The position numbers and the translations under genes are program-made. This document shows positions 1-9,387 of a stretch of DNA of 64,000 nucleotides, in pieces. The notes below the pieces were generated by a model, which made no database searches, was not told the origin of the DNA, and saw only the letters and a list, made by a program, of their open reading frames with translations. The first letter of the stretch is position 1; every line of letters starts with the position of its first letter. Location of the stretch: assembly GCA_045110515.1 (NCBI GenBank), contig JBGCGD010000051.1, positions 36,191 to 100,190 of the forward strand, given 5' to 3'. This DNA is from Granulosicoccus sp045110515. GTDB taxonomy: Bacteria; Pseudomonadota; Gammaproteobacteria; Granulosicoccales; Granulosicoccaceae.

Positions 1-3000
1 GTCAACACTAAACATGGGCTGTGAAGATACTATCGAATAAGTACCGACATACGCCGATTGCTCGGACATAATGAAACGATCGCTCCCCGTGGCAGATGAG
101 CGAGATAATTCCCTACCTTCAAACCGGAAATCTAGTGTGGCTTGAAGAACTCCGTCAACCAATGAAGCAGAAGGTTCATCTCCGGCAGTAGTAACCTCCA
201 TAACATCATACCCAGAGACGGTACAACTCTCAGCACCGTTACTGATACCATCACCATCCAAATCCCAGGAACCGAAGTCACTGTTGTCTAGATAATTCGC
301 ATCAGCATCATTGTCAACATTGCCCGTCCCTTCATATAAATCTGATAATCCATCACCATCGGAATCCCCATCCATATAGTTAGGAATACCGTCAAAATCT
401 GTGTCTACTAGTTTCGCACCATCAGTGATTCCATCGCTGTTGGTATCTTGTGCCCCCGTAGCTGCAATATCGATGTCAAAGTAATTCACTATCCCATCTG
501 AATCGGCATCAGAATTTGTTATCCCACTTTCTATAGCATCATCAATTCCGTCACCGTCTGAATCGGTATCCAAATGGTCTTTAATGCCATCTTTATCCGT
601 GTCCCCATACCCAGAGAAGGAAACTTCTATTGCATCTGGTATTGAGTCGTTATCAGAGTCAAAGTCTATTCTGTCTGGGATCGAATCATTGTCGCTATCG
701 GTGTCAACTAACGATGTGGCAAACAACCTGTCGTCATATCCATCTCGATTCGTATCAGTTAAGCCGTCTACTATCCCATCTAGATTGGCATCGGTACCAC
801 CGGCTTCAACAATATCGTAAACCCCATCGTTATCTGAGTCGGCATCCATAAAATTGGGAGTACCGTCGCCGTCTGTATCTACTAATTCTGAACTGGCAGA
901 GAGAGTGTCATCCATACCATCCTGATTAGAATCAGTGAAATTATTAGCCCGGCCATCGCCATTAACATCAGACGCAAAATTCTCCTGGAGATCGGTTAAT
1001 CCGTCATTGTCGCTATCTAGATCGAAACGATTAGTAATTCCATCGTTGTCACTATCGAGCAATTCCAGAGTTTCAATGATGTCGTCAAGACCATTATCAT
1101 TGGCATCACTTCCCCCTGTGAAGTCAATATCGTACTCATTAGGGATACCATCACTATCACTATCAAGGCCCGACAATCCTGATTCATCGCCATCGGACAA
1201 CCCGTCGTTATCAGAATCCTTATCGTAGATGTTTGGAATTAAATCGCCGTCACTGTCGGCTAGCACATTCGGATTTCCACCAAATTCGATAAAATCTGGG
1301 ACACCGTCGCCATCTGAATCTTTATCGAGATAATCTGGAATGGAATCGCCATCAGTATCCCGTAGTGAATTTATACCACCATCTCCATACTCATATACAT
1401 CTAACAATCCGTCATTATCGGCATCACCACTTACCAGACCCAAATCAATCGTTAAATTTGAAAAATCATCATTGGTTGAGTTATCTGTGATTGGGATGAT
1501 GTTATCACCCGTGGGTTCATCACCCAAAGGAGCCTGACCCGGAGCACCCACTGACGCAGAAATGGTAATTCTGTCAGTTTCGACGCCGGTTGTTGCTGTA
1601 CTTCCGGTGACTATGGCATTGTGGTCTTCTAGATGGTTAACGTCATCATTAGCAGCTTGGCCGTTAATTGAAACTGTCCAGGAGCCAAGAACACCGTTAC
1701 CAAACAGGGACGTAGGTATTATAATGAAGTAATCACCCGGAGCTCGCTGGTCAAACAAATACGCGCCATCTGCTGTTACCGTTGTGTCAACTAAATTTCC
1801 TGTATCAAAATCTCTAAGTTCAATTGTAATTCCATCTGGCGCCGGCAAATCTAACCCGGGATCGTAGATACCGTTGTTATTCAGATCTACAAAAACCCAG
1901 TCACCAATTGAATGTGATGATATGTAGACAATGCTACGCTGAGATTTGACATACTGCTCTTGCGGCAAGGTAACGGAGCTCACGCCAAACATATTTGTGT
2001 ATTGATCTGCTTCCACGTTGCCTGACGCTTGCAGGGTATACGTCATGAGAATCCCTTGCCGTGGGTCTCCATCTACTTCCAGATCATAATTAGACTCATG
2101 TTTTATTGCCGTAACTTCTGAGAATCCACTTGGACATGATTGCCCTGCGATTGAAGGATTGACAAAAGTACTTCCATTATATTCGCACCAATTACTCGAA
2201 TTGCTTTTCGGGTTATCGTTGATGGATGCATGCGTCTCATTGGTATAAAAAACAGTACCAATTTCAGCAAATGGATCACTACCTGTGGGTACAGAGCCAT
2301 CGGAAAACGTCACGGTAGGCGCAGCAACTAATTCCAATGTACCGCTATAATTCGATGCAGGATTTCTACTTGATAGACTGCTATCGTCGTTGAGATGAGG
2401 TAAAACGTTAATCATAGTAGGAGTCTCAACAACTACACCCCTTGAAAAGTTATACCACCTGAGTGAATGAAATTGGCTATCATCAGTTAAGTCACTGGTA
2501 ACATCTACATTCGCTGTCGCTTGTATATTTCCGACTTGCGCCAACTCAACAGACTGCGACTTTGTTCGTGAATCCAGGCCATTATCAGAAGTTACGTAGG
2601 CTTTCGTTGTCGCTTGAGTGCCATCAAGAGAAGTCGCTTCCGAGTTGGTACAGAACAAAATAGGATCAAGAGTAGTTCCACTCTGAGGATTACCCAATGA
2701 CCATTTTATAGTTGTTTCTCCGGTGCTTGGCGTATTGAACTGTACGGAGGTTGGCGCAACACCTCCTTCTAGATTTATCGTGCAGGCATGGTCATATGAA
2801 AGCTCCACCGGGAGCACATCTACCACTTCAACGTTGACACCAGCACTACCACCTACTGCTTCCGTTTGCACAGACGGCTGCAAACGCCAAACAACTGTAC
2901 TTCCCGCAAGTGTGGATTCGGTTGTACCTGCGGCCGCGAGTGGCTCTTCAGTTGAATTTACAATGGCAGTTCGGACTCGAACCAGTGTCATTCGATCGCC

Positions 3001-5145
3001 ATGGTAGCCTCGCCCACCAGCGGTGAGTGGATTGAAATTGCTTTGTAGCCACGCGCCTGAAGTCGTTTCGTCAGTCTTTATGTTAAAGAATGCGGGCAAG
3101 ATTGTTCCTAGTGGTATTTCCTGCGAATCGTAGGGGCCACCGTTAAACGTATCTCGCGCCTGAAAAGGTGTGAATAAACTAATCACACCTGTAGATTCTA
3201 CGACGGTTGTATTTAAAACAGGGCTGATCCTGACCAAGTTAACGTTGTCTATACCTACCACGGTTGGATCAGTATCCCAGGCTAGGCCTGGCGCACTACA
3301 ATTGAAAGCCTTCAGCTCATTCCAATTTCCTTCATACCTACCAGTAGCCTCATTGAAATCTAAGTTACCATCGCCGTCACCATCAAGCGGATTATCATTG
3401 GATAGGGTGGCACTCGCATATTCGATTTTCCACTCAGAAGCCGTAACCCCACCTCCGCCGGTTTTGTATGCATAGGTACCTGGGCTCCCACCCGTGTTGC
3501 CTCTATCAGTTATTTTACTAACCGTGTTATCAAACTTCACACAAATTTCCGCGTTAGTCAGCGAGACGCTTCCGGTGTTCTTCAAATAGGTACGCGCTAC
3601 ATATGACAAATTGGGTTCTATCGACGCATTATTTTTGTTGTGGTAGTCAATAAAAGGTCCCCAACTATACCCCCCAGTATTCGTGGCTGTTGAGTATTGG
3701 TGCATGTAAAAAAAGTTTTTGGCTGTAAGCTTCAGCTCAACACCAGAATTGCAATTATTGGAGGCCGACCCGTCTGGCATCGTTGAGCTGTTATATCCCG
3801 GTTCAAAGCCAGCTCCAAAATTCGAAGTACCGTTTGTATCTATTGGATCAAAATTACTCAAACAATTACCGACAAACACTTGACCAGATAATGGAGCTGT
3901 ATCCTCACGCTCGACTTCAGAGAACGGCACAAAGATGGCCAGTCGATAGGCCGCTGCATAGTAAGGACCATTTGTTAGGTCGGTCCCGTTGTAGGTTCTT
4001 GTGGGCCAGCGCGTGCCTGAGCTGTCCATGTTATTTATCGTGATGTTGTACCCACCAACGCCATCTCCGGCCAGAGTACAACTGCCTGAATCCACCACTG
4101 ATCGATCATAGAAGCTATGAGACTGAGCGACTTCTGCACCGCGAACTGCATGGGAATAACTGTTTGTATTCGGAAAGCAATGCACAATTTTATATTCAAT
4201 AGGAAATGCTGTAACGCCGTCGCTTTTAACTGCGCTAAGGTCGAAGTCAAAATTTACGGAGTCTGTCAGTGCACTGATTCCCTTACCGGCTGTTTGCTTT
4301 ACAGCACTTATTCCGATAGCTGTGTACATAAAAAACCCCGGTTCGGGTCCTCTACCAGTACCTACATCTTGGGTTGATACACCGTTTTGATGTAAGGTTC
4401 GTAGCTTCGTTGAGACATCCCATGCAGGCGCGGCAGAAATACTGTAAGTGTTAGGATTAATGTAGGGAACATCGCTAACGATCTGCACTCCGTTTGCATC
4501 CAGAGCGTAAACTTTTTGCGTTGTTGTAAACGACGAGTTATTAGCCGACGTTGCTAGTGGCTTTACATCGACAGAGAACGATTTCTGATCACCGTTACTC
4601 ATACTGCCTAGGTTACACATGAGTGTAATAGAGCCATCTGAATTCTCGATTATTTCCGACAGCGGATCCGTGCCGCCCGCACCTGCCGGGGGCGCCAAAC
4701 AGGCAACTGGTATTTTAGAGAATTGGATATCTGCGTCTGTCGACGGGTAGATCGTCTGTTCGAGGATAACCGCATACATATCGGGAGCACCGACGGGTAT
4801 GTTTTGAGAAACAATCGACCAAGAAAACTGCATTTCATCTGCAGTTCTGACACGCAGATCAGTGTCGCTACAGTCATCTCCAGCCGCTGTACATGTACCT
4901 GTAGTATTAAAGGGTGCCGTTCCAGAGAAAACGCCTTGACCGTACTCACCCAACGTTAATTCACCGTTTGCATAAACCCAATGTGCACTAAAAAAAAGTG
5001 TCAGCGCTGCAGCGATTCTGACAGACTTTTTTCGAGCCCACCCACCACAAGGTTGAATGCGTTTCTTCGGAGCGCGATTCAGCTTAGGCTTGATATAAGC
5101 GAACGAACAACTAAAAATAGCAACCAAGAAAGAACGACTTAGCAT
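1..5145 (-). CDS. Giant secreted surface protein with SdrD_B-like domain and TSP3 calcium-binding repeats (C-terminus outside window)
   Basis: The minus strand is open from an ATG at 5145 to the window edge (1715 codons, no stop), so the C-terminus is missing. The N-terminus carries a basic stretch and then a hydrophobic segment near residues 44-58, an extended signal peptide ending about residue 60. Residues about 60-1070 look like beta-rich DUF11/choice-of-anchor ectodomain material with many Cys, Thr and Asn. A domain resembling SdrD_B (GDWVFVDLNNNG start) spans about 1080-1140. From about 1240 to 1635 there are many thrombospondin type 3-like acidic repeats of the DSDxDGxPD / DKDSDNDG kind, expected to bind calcium. 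Such proteins are exported adhesins or stalk proteins; the specific ligand cannot be told. An in-frame TAA at 5221-5223 bounds the start upstream and no better start lies between; the Shine-Dalgarno is weak. Confidence 0.85.
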   Translation of the reverse strand, partial: MLSRSFLVAIFSCSFAYIKPKLNRAPKKRIQPCGGWARKKSVRIAAALTLFFSAHWVYANGELTLGEYGQGVFSGTAPFNTTGTCTAAGDDCSDTDLRVRTADEMQFSWSIVSQNIPVGAPDMYAVILEQTIYPSTDADIQFSKIPVACLAPPAGAGGTDPLSEIIENSDGSITLMCNLGSMSNGDQKSFSVDVKPLATSANNSSFTTTQKVYALDANGVQIVSDVPYINPNTYSISAAPAWDVSTKLRTLHQNGVSTQDVGTGRGPEPGFFMYTAIGISAVKQTAGKGISALTDSVNFDFDLSAVKSDGVTAFPIEYKIVHCFPNTNSYSHAVRGAEVAQSHSFYDRSVVDSGSCTLAGDGVGGYNITINNMDSSGTRWPTRTYNGTDLTNGPYYAAAYRLAIFVPFSEVEREDTAPLSGQVFVGNCLSNFDPIDTNGTSNFGAGFEPGYNSSTMPDGSASNNCNSGVELKLTAKNFFYMHQYSTATNTGGYSWGPFIDYHNKNNASIEPNLSYVARTYLKNTGSVSLTNAEICVKFDNTVSKITDRGNTGGSPGTYAYKTGGGGVTASEWKIEYASATLSNDNPLDGDGDGNLDFNEATGRYEGNWNELKAFNCSAPGLAWDTDPTVVGIDNVNLVRISPVLNTTVVESTGVISLFTPFQARDTFNGGPYDSQEIPLGTILPAFFNIKTDETTSGAWLQSNFNPLTAGGRGYHGDRMTLVRVRTAIVNSTEEPLAAAGTTESTLAGSTVVWRLQPSVQTEAVGGSAGVNVEVVDVLPVELSYDHACTINLEGGVAPTSVQFNTPSTGETTIKWSLGNPQSGTTLDPILFCTNSEATSLDGTQATTKAYVTSDNGLDSRTKSQSVELAQVGNIQATANVDVTSDLTDDSQFHSLRWYNFSRGVVVETPTMINVLPHLNDDSSLSSRNPASNYSGTLELVAAPTVTFSDGSVPTGSDPFAEIGTVFYTNETHASINDNPKSNSSNWCEYNGSTFVNPSIAGQSCPSGFSEVTAIKHESNYDLEVDGDPRQGILMTYTLQASGNVEADQYTNMFGVSSVTLPQEQYVKSQRSIVYISSHSIGDWVFVDLNNNGIYDPGLDLPAPDGITIELRDFDTGNLVDTTVTADGAYLFDQRAPGDYFIIIPTSLFGNGVLGSWTVSINGQAANDDVNHLEDHNAIVTGSTATTGVETDRITISASVGAPGQAPLGDEPTGDNIIPITDNSTNDDFSNLTIDLGLVSGDADNDGLLDVYEYGDGGINSLRDTDGDSIPDYLDKDSDGDGVPDFIEFGGNPNVLADSDGDLIPNIYDKDSDNDGLSDGDESGLSGLDSDSDGIPNEYDIDFTGGSDANDNGLDDIIETLELLDSDNDGITNRFDLDSDNDGLTDLQENFASDVNGDGRANNFTDSNQDGMDDTLSASSELVDTDGDGTPNFMDADSDNDGVYDIVEAGGTDANLDGIVDGLTDTNRDGYDDRLFATSLVDTDSDNDSIPDRIDFDSDNDSIPDAIEVSFSGYGDTDKDGIKDHLDTDSDGDGIDDAIESGITNSDADSDGIVNYFDIDIAATGAQDTNSDGITDGAKLVDTDFDGIPNYMDGDSDGDGLSDLYEGTGNVDNDADANYLDNSDFGSWDLDGDGISNGAESCTVSGYDVMEVTTAGDEPSASLVDGVLQATLDFRFEGRELSRSSATGSDRFIMSEQSAYVGTYSIVSSQPMFSVD

Positions 5146-5365
5146 GCGTCTCTGCCCACAGGTTAATTTCTCAAAATAGTTAACTGTCGGGACATCAATT
5201 GAGAACTGATCTGCGACTAATTAGCGCACACGGCCTTCAAACCCGAGCCAGCCTCATAGCAATGAGTGTTCCGGAAACAAAGAGCCAATCAGTCAATGTC
5301 GCAAATTGCCAATTGAGGCGCACAAAATGAGGGCAAAGTAACGTGCAAAAACTTATAGCGGCATT

Positions 5366-5421
5366 GCACTATGCACTATGCACTATGCACTATGCACTAT
5401 GCACTATGCACTATGCACTAT
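5366..5421. repeat. Tandem 7-bp repeat, eight perfect copies of GCACTAT
   Basis: Eight uninterrupted copies of the heptamer GCACTAT run from 5366 to 5421, after a near-copy start (GCATT at 5361). The array sits about 220 bp upstream of the start of the giant surface protein gene, in a gene-free region. Heptamer arrays gain and lose units by replication slippage. If it lies in the promoter region it could change spacing and expression of the adhesin; that is inference, since no promoter is defined here. Confidence 0.95.
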
Positions 5422-5989
5422 ATGTTTATCACGATACATGCAAGTGAAACAGCTTTTCGATATCAGAGACAGGGTTCACTAACACGTCTATTCCATCGTT
5501 CTTATGATGACTAAATACCTGCAGATTTTTGATGTGAGTTTGCTCGATGGGAGAAACAGCCTACAATCGGACGGCTCCCCGCACGAAACTCTATGATGTT
5601 AGATCTTTCATGGACAATGCTATTCACATAAAACAAAAACACATGCACACGACAGCACCGCCGGTTTTCGTCAGATCTTCTTGGGAACTGCTTCGTGAGC
5701 TGTGCGCTGCATTCCGGGAAATGTTGCCACTGCCGTGACTATCGTGATAGCCCACCGATGCTCTATCTTTCCCGGTACTTGCCCAGATATTGCAGGTTCT
5801 GTCTAACGTCCCTCACTGGGAAAAACGCAGCACCGTCAGACATACCGCCAGTGGAGCCCGACATACTGGGCCAATCGATGAAACTCAAACTCAACGACGG
5901 GAGAAAGGTACACGCGAGCCGCACTTATCGCGTGCAGCTGCTGGACGTAAATTTCTATAACAAGAATCCTGTATGTAATACCTAAAATT
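5422..5989. other. Gene-free interval; no recognisable gene
   Basis: About 570 bp between the heptamer array and nhaA. Only short reading frames are present (for example 5547-5738 and 5695-5985 on the plus strand). They overlap in different frames, have no visible Shine-Dalgarno and match no family I recognise. The Cys-rich frame at 5695-5985 might be a decayed transposase end, but I could not support that. Confidence 0.5.
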
Positions 5990-6022
5990 AAGGCGTCCGA
6001 AGTTTACGTCGGACGACGCCTT
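5990..6022 (-). terminator. Stem-loop at the end of nhaA, probable terminator
   Basis: On the minus strand the last nhaA codons and the bases after its stop form a stem of AAGGCGTC-GTCCGA with TCGGAC-GCCTT (three-base bulge), followed by TTAATTTT. The left arm lies inside the coding end, an economical arrangement for a rho-independent terminator. The bulge and the mixed T-run lower confidence. Confidence 0.55.
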
Positions 6023-7212
6023 GTACTGACCCAGAGGACCAGAATTGCAAACACAAGAGACAACATAGATCCGCCTAATACACCCAGCTTCATTGAATCG
6101 GCGTAAGACTGATCCAGGTTTTCGTAAGCTAAGGAACCGATGAAAAAGCTCATGGTGAATCCAATACCTGTCGTTAACGCAGTACCGTACATCATCAGCA
6201 GGTTAGCGCCTTCCGGCATCTTCAATAGATTGGCCTTGATACCCAACCATATAGGGATAAACACACCGACCTGCTTACCCAGGAACAGGCCTAGCGCGAT
6301 ACCTAGCGTGAGCGGGTTGAGCAGCATTTCCATGGTTAAGCCTTGTAGGGATACTCCTGCATTGGCGAACGCAAAGATTGGCAAGATTGCATAGCCTACC
6401 CAGGGATGCAATGAATGCTCTAGAGAACGTAATGGAGATTCCTCACGTTCGGGCCTTGTACCAGAGACAGAATGTTTAGACGTCAACGGTATGGCCAGCG
6501 CAACAATGACACCAGCAAGCGTGGCATGTACGCCGCTTTTCAGAACGGCTATCCAAATTACCACGCCGACCAGTATGTAAGCCGCTATCCGAGTTACGTT
6601 GAGAATATTAAGCGTGACCAACGCCACGATGCCAACCGCCGCGAACGCTAGTGCGTTGACCGACAAATCACTGGTATAAAAAAGTGCGATGACGACGATG
6701 GCTGCGAGATCATCGATGATAGCGAGAGAAGCCAAAAACACCTTTACAGACAAAGGAATACGCGAGCCGAACAAGGACAGAACGCCCAATGCAAACGCGA
6801 TATCGGTTGCAGACGGTATGGCCCAGCCTTTAAGTACAGTGGCATCACCGGAGTTCAAGAGTGTAAAAATAAGAGCTGGAATTGCGAACCCACCAATGGC
6901 TCCGACCACCGGTAGTGCCAATTGACTACGGTTTGATAGTTGGCCCTCTAGCACTTCACGCTTAAGCTCCAGCCCGACCAGCAGAAAGAACACTGCCATA
7001 AGACCGTCGTTGATCCACAGCAGCACAGATTTATCGATTGACAAAGCACCCACAATAACCGCAGCACGCGCGTTTAGAGCTGTCGACATGTAGTCCGCCA
7101 GCGGAGAATTGGCGACTATCATCGAAGCCGCTGCCGCGAGAAAGAGTAAAATTCCGGCAGCAGCTTCAAGTTTTATAAAACGCTGTAGAGCATTTATGGG
7201 CACGGTAGTCAA
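6004..7212 (-). CDS. nhaA: Na+/H+ antiporter NhaA
   Basis: A 402-residue inner-membrane protein with about 12 hydrophobic segments, matching NhaA over its full length. NhaA exchanges two external protons for one internal Na+ and supports salt and alkaline tolerance, in keeping with a marine habitat. Diagnostic residues are present: SATDIAFALG (Asp137) and the transport pair Asp167-Asp168 in ASLAIIDDLAAIV, equivalent to E. coli Asp133 and Asp163/164. The start is a TTG at 7210-7212 with AGGAG four bases upstream; no ATG gives a full N-terminus. It appears monocistronic, with a stem-loop at its 3' end. Confidence 0.95.
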   Translation of the reverse strand: MTTVPINALQRFIKLEAAAGILLFLAAAASMIVANSPLADYMSTALNARAAVIVGALSIDKSVLLWINDGLMAVFFLLVGLELKREVLEGQLSNRSQLALPVVGAIGGFAIPALIFTLLNSGDATVLKGWAIPSATDIAFALGVLSLFGSRIPLSVKVFLASLAIIDDLAAIVVIALFYTSDLSVNALAFAAVGIVALVTLNILNVTRIAAYILVGVVIWIAVLKSGVHATLAGVIVALAIPLTSKHSVSGTRPEREESPLRSLEHSLHPWVGYAILPIFAFANAGVSLQGLTMEMLLNPLTLGIALGLFLGKQVGVFIPIWLGIKANLLKMPEGANLLMMYGTALTTGIGFTMSFFIGSLAYENLDQSYADSMKLGVLGGSMLSLVFAILVLWVSTRRRPT

Positions 7213-7421
7213 CGATCTCCTAGTTGTTGATCATCAGTTTATCGACCTGAGCTATGCTCGATAAAGTCGTATTTATTTGTTCTTTAATACGATATTTACG
7301 ATCTATAAAAAGCAATCTACTTCCACTTTATTACGTAACAACATAATGCCTGAAAACCTGGATATAAACACTCAGAAACCGTACATTAAAAATTTATTGC
7401 TTTCCGTCATTGTGAATCAAA

Positions 7422-7535
7422 TTAAGAATGGTTGATAGCCTCAAATTCCAACCCGTCTGAATCTTTGAAATAGAAGCGGCGACCGGGCTCATAGTCCGCG
7501 TGGCTGTGCGGTGGCAACGGACAAGTAGCATCAGT
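7422..7535 (-). pseudogene. C-terminal remnant of a VOC/glyoxalase-family protein
   Basis: The last 37 codons of this frame read PPHSHADYEPGRRFYF...GLEFEAINHS, the typical C-terminal strand pair of small VOC (glyoxalase/bleomycin-resistance) proteins. No N-terminal part exists: upstream the frame runs into the out-of-frame 3' end of nagB. It is best explained as the stump of a deleted gene. Identification rests on a short motif only. Confidence 0.5.
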
Positions 7536-8313
7536 TTTGCCGGTAACGCTCCCATTCCGGTTCGTTTTCAAATACGAAATCATAGTATTCGCGCCCCTGT
7601 AAACAGCCGGCAGCTTCCTCATCAACAATGACTTTACAGTTGGGGTGTAGCTGAATGGACGACGCACTGACCATTGAAGTAATTGGCCCCTCCACTGCTC
7701 GTGCAACGATATCGGCTTTAGCGCTCCCAGTCGCTAGCAGTATTAACTCTCGCGCTTGAAGTATAGTACCCACGCCCATTGTCAGCGCTCGCTTGGGCAC
7801 TTTGTTCGCATCTCCACCAAACATCGCAGCATTCTGTTCGCGAGTCTTGGGGGTTAGACACTTGTCTCGGGTGCGCGACATGATTGACGATAGAGGCTCG
7901 TTGAACCCAATATGCCCCGCCACACCAATCCCCAGCAGTTGGGTATCTATGCCCCCTGCCGTCTCTATGGCATTTTCAAAATCAGTCGCTGCTTGCCGTA
8001 AGTCCGCTGCCTGGCCGTCAGGTACGAAAGTGTTCTGAATATCGATATCAACCTTTGAGAAAAAATGCTGCCACATATAATGACGATACGACTGTGTATC
8101 ATCGCTGGGTAGCCCAATGTACTCGTCAAGGTTAAAGGTGGTGCATTCCTTAAACGACACAGCACTCATTGCCAGTTGAGCGTACACCTTTTCCATTGTC
8201 CGACCCGTCGCCAAACCCAGTACAGCGCCGGGCTTTTCGTTGACACGATCCTCTATTAAACTGGAGACGAGCTTTACCGCTTGTTCAGCAGTTGCTTGAG
8301 TTATAACTTCCAT
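7531..8313 (-). CDS. nagB: Glucosamine-6-phosphate deaminase NagB
   Basis: 260 residues, normal length for the short bacterial NagB class. It converts glucosamine-6-phosphate to fructose-6-phosphate and ammonia in the cytoplasm, the last step of GlcNAc catabolism. Seen: the phosphate-loop region GLATGRTM (residues 33-40), the catalytic segment NLDEYIGL with Asp63, and GHIGFNEP with His134 and Glu139. The residue two before that His is Ala132, where E. coli has Asp141 and many short NagBs have Asn, so the ring-opening triad is altered. It is the last gene of the minus-strand ABC operon, 25 bp after the ATPase gene, which ties the transporter to amino sugars. Confidence 0.93.
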   Translation of the reverse strand: MEVITQATAEQAVKLVSSLIEDRVNEKPGAVLGLATGRTMEKVYAQLAMSAVSFKECTTFNLDEYIGLPSDDTQSYRHYMWQHFFSKVDIDIQNTFVPDGQAADLRQAATDFENAIETAGGIDTQLLGIGVAGHIGFNEPLSSIMSRTRDKCLTPKTREQNAAMFGGDANKVPKRALTMGVGTILQARELILLATGSAKADIVARAVEGPITSMVSASSIQLHPNCKVIVDEEAAGCLQGREYYDFVFENEPEWERYRQN

Positions 8314-8338
8314 AAGCTTGTAAAGACAACGACAAGGA

Positions 8339-9385
8339 TCACTCGACTACACGGTTTTCACTTTCATCAAACACATGACAGTATTCTTGTCGAACACCCA
8401 GGCGACACTGGTCGCCAGGGGCAAAGCTTCTTTCACCGTCCAGCTTCGCCACCATCGTTTGATTATCGTTAAGCGTTAGATGGAGAAAAGACTCTCCCCC
8501 CAAATGTTCGAATACGCTAACCTTGCCGTCAAATGGCCCGTCGTCGCTTAGCGCTAAGTGTTCCGGGCGAATACCGAGCTTAACCGATCCGTTTTTTGCC
8601 GATGTTTTGCACACTGGCGTATCGGCTAGCTTAACGGCCCCGTCTTCAACACGAGCCTTCAGGAAATTCATGGCAGGAGATCCGATAAAGCCTGCTACAA
8701 ACGTGTTCATGGGCTGCCGGTATAGCTCCAGTGGAGTTCCTACCTGCTCAACACGGCCCTCCCGGAAAACGACAATGCGATCTGCCAATGTCATTGCCTC
8801 AACCTGATCATGAGTAACGTAGACCATGGTATTGCGCAATCGTTGATGCAGCTTTAGCAACTCAACACGCATGTGGACACGCAAAGCAGCATCAAGGTTT
8901 GACAAGGGCTCATCAAATAAAAACACATCGGGCTCTCTGACGATTGCACGGCCAATAGCCACACGCTGGCGCTGCCCCCCTGAAAGTTCGCGCGGTTTGC
9001 GTTTCATTAAATCAGAAAGCCCCAGAATTTCTGATGCCTTATTAACTCTTTCATCGATCTCTTTTTGTGGAACTTTCGCATGCTTAAGAGCAAAGCCTAA
9101 GTTACCGCGAACATCTTTGTGAGGGTATAAAGCGTAGGATTGGAACACCATGGCAATACCGCGATCGGTAGGTGGCAAATGGTCGACACGTTTACCCCCT
9201 ATAGATATTTGACCGGCAGTCAGTGTTTCCAAACCCGCGATCATGCGCAACATCGTGGATTTTCCGCAGCCACTAGGACCAACAAAAACGATGAGCTCGC
9301 CATCGTTAACATCAAGGTTCATGTCATGTATGACATCGGTGCTGCCGAACGACTTTTTGATCCCTTTCAGTTCAAGCGTTGCCAT
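8339..9385 (-). CDS. Carbohydrate ABC transporter ATP-binding protein (UgpC/MsmK/MalK type)
   Basis: 348 residues. The nucleotide-binding domain has Walker A GPSGCGKST (36-44), signature LSGGQRQR, Walker B VFLFDEPLSNLD and the switch His in YVTHDQ. A C-terminal TOBE/MalK-like domain follows from about residue 235. It energises the sugar importer encoded by the next upstream genes. The start ATG at 9385 lies two bases after the permease stop, so translation is coupled. In this locus the substrate is probably GlcNAc or chitobiose; that rests on nagA/nagB context, not on this protein. Confidence 0.93.
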   Translation of the reverse strand: MATLELKGIKKSFGSTDVIHDMNLDVNDGELIVFVGPSGCGKSTMLRMIAGLETLTAGQISIGGKRVDHLPPTDRGIAMVFQSYALYPHKDVRGNLGFALKHAKVPQKEIDERVNKASEILGLSDLMKRKPRELSGGQRQRVAIGRAIVREPDVFLFDEPLSNLDAALRVHMRVELLKLHQRLRNTMVYVTHDQVEAMTLADRIVVFREGRVEQVGTPLELYRQPMNTFVAGFIGSPAMNFLKARVEDGAVKLADTPVCKTSAKNGSVKLGIRPEHLALSDDGPFDGKVSVFEHLGGESFLHLTLNDNQTMVAKLDGERSFAPGDQCRLGVRQEYCHVFDESENRVVE

Positions 9386-9387
9386 GA

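Noticed and set aside
5366..5421. Heptamer array as a CRISPR or mini-satellite origin
   Set aside because: Units are 7 bp without spacers and no cas genes or DnaA boxes are nearby.
5547..5985. Two overlapping plus-strand frames as a decayed transposase (IS91-like)
   Set aside because: No DDE or Y2 motif, no terminal inverted repeats and no reading frame joining them with family similarity.
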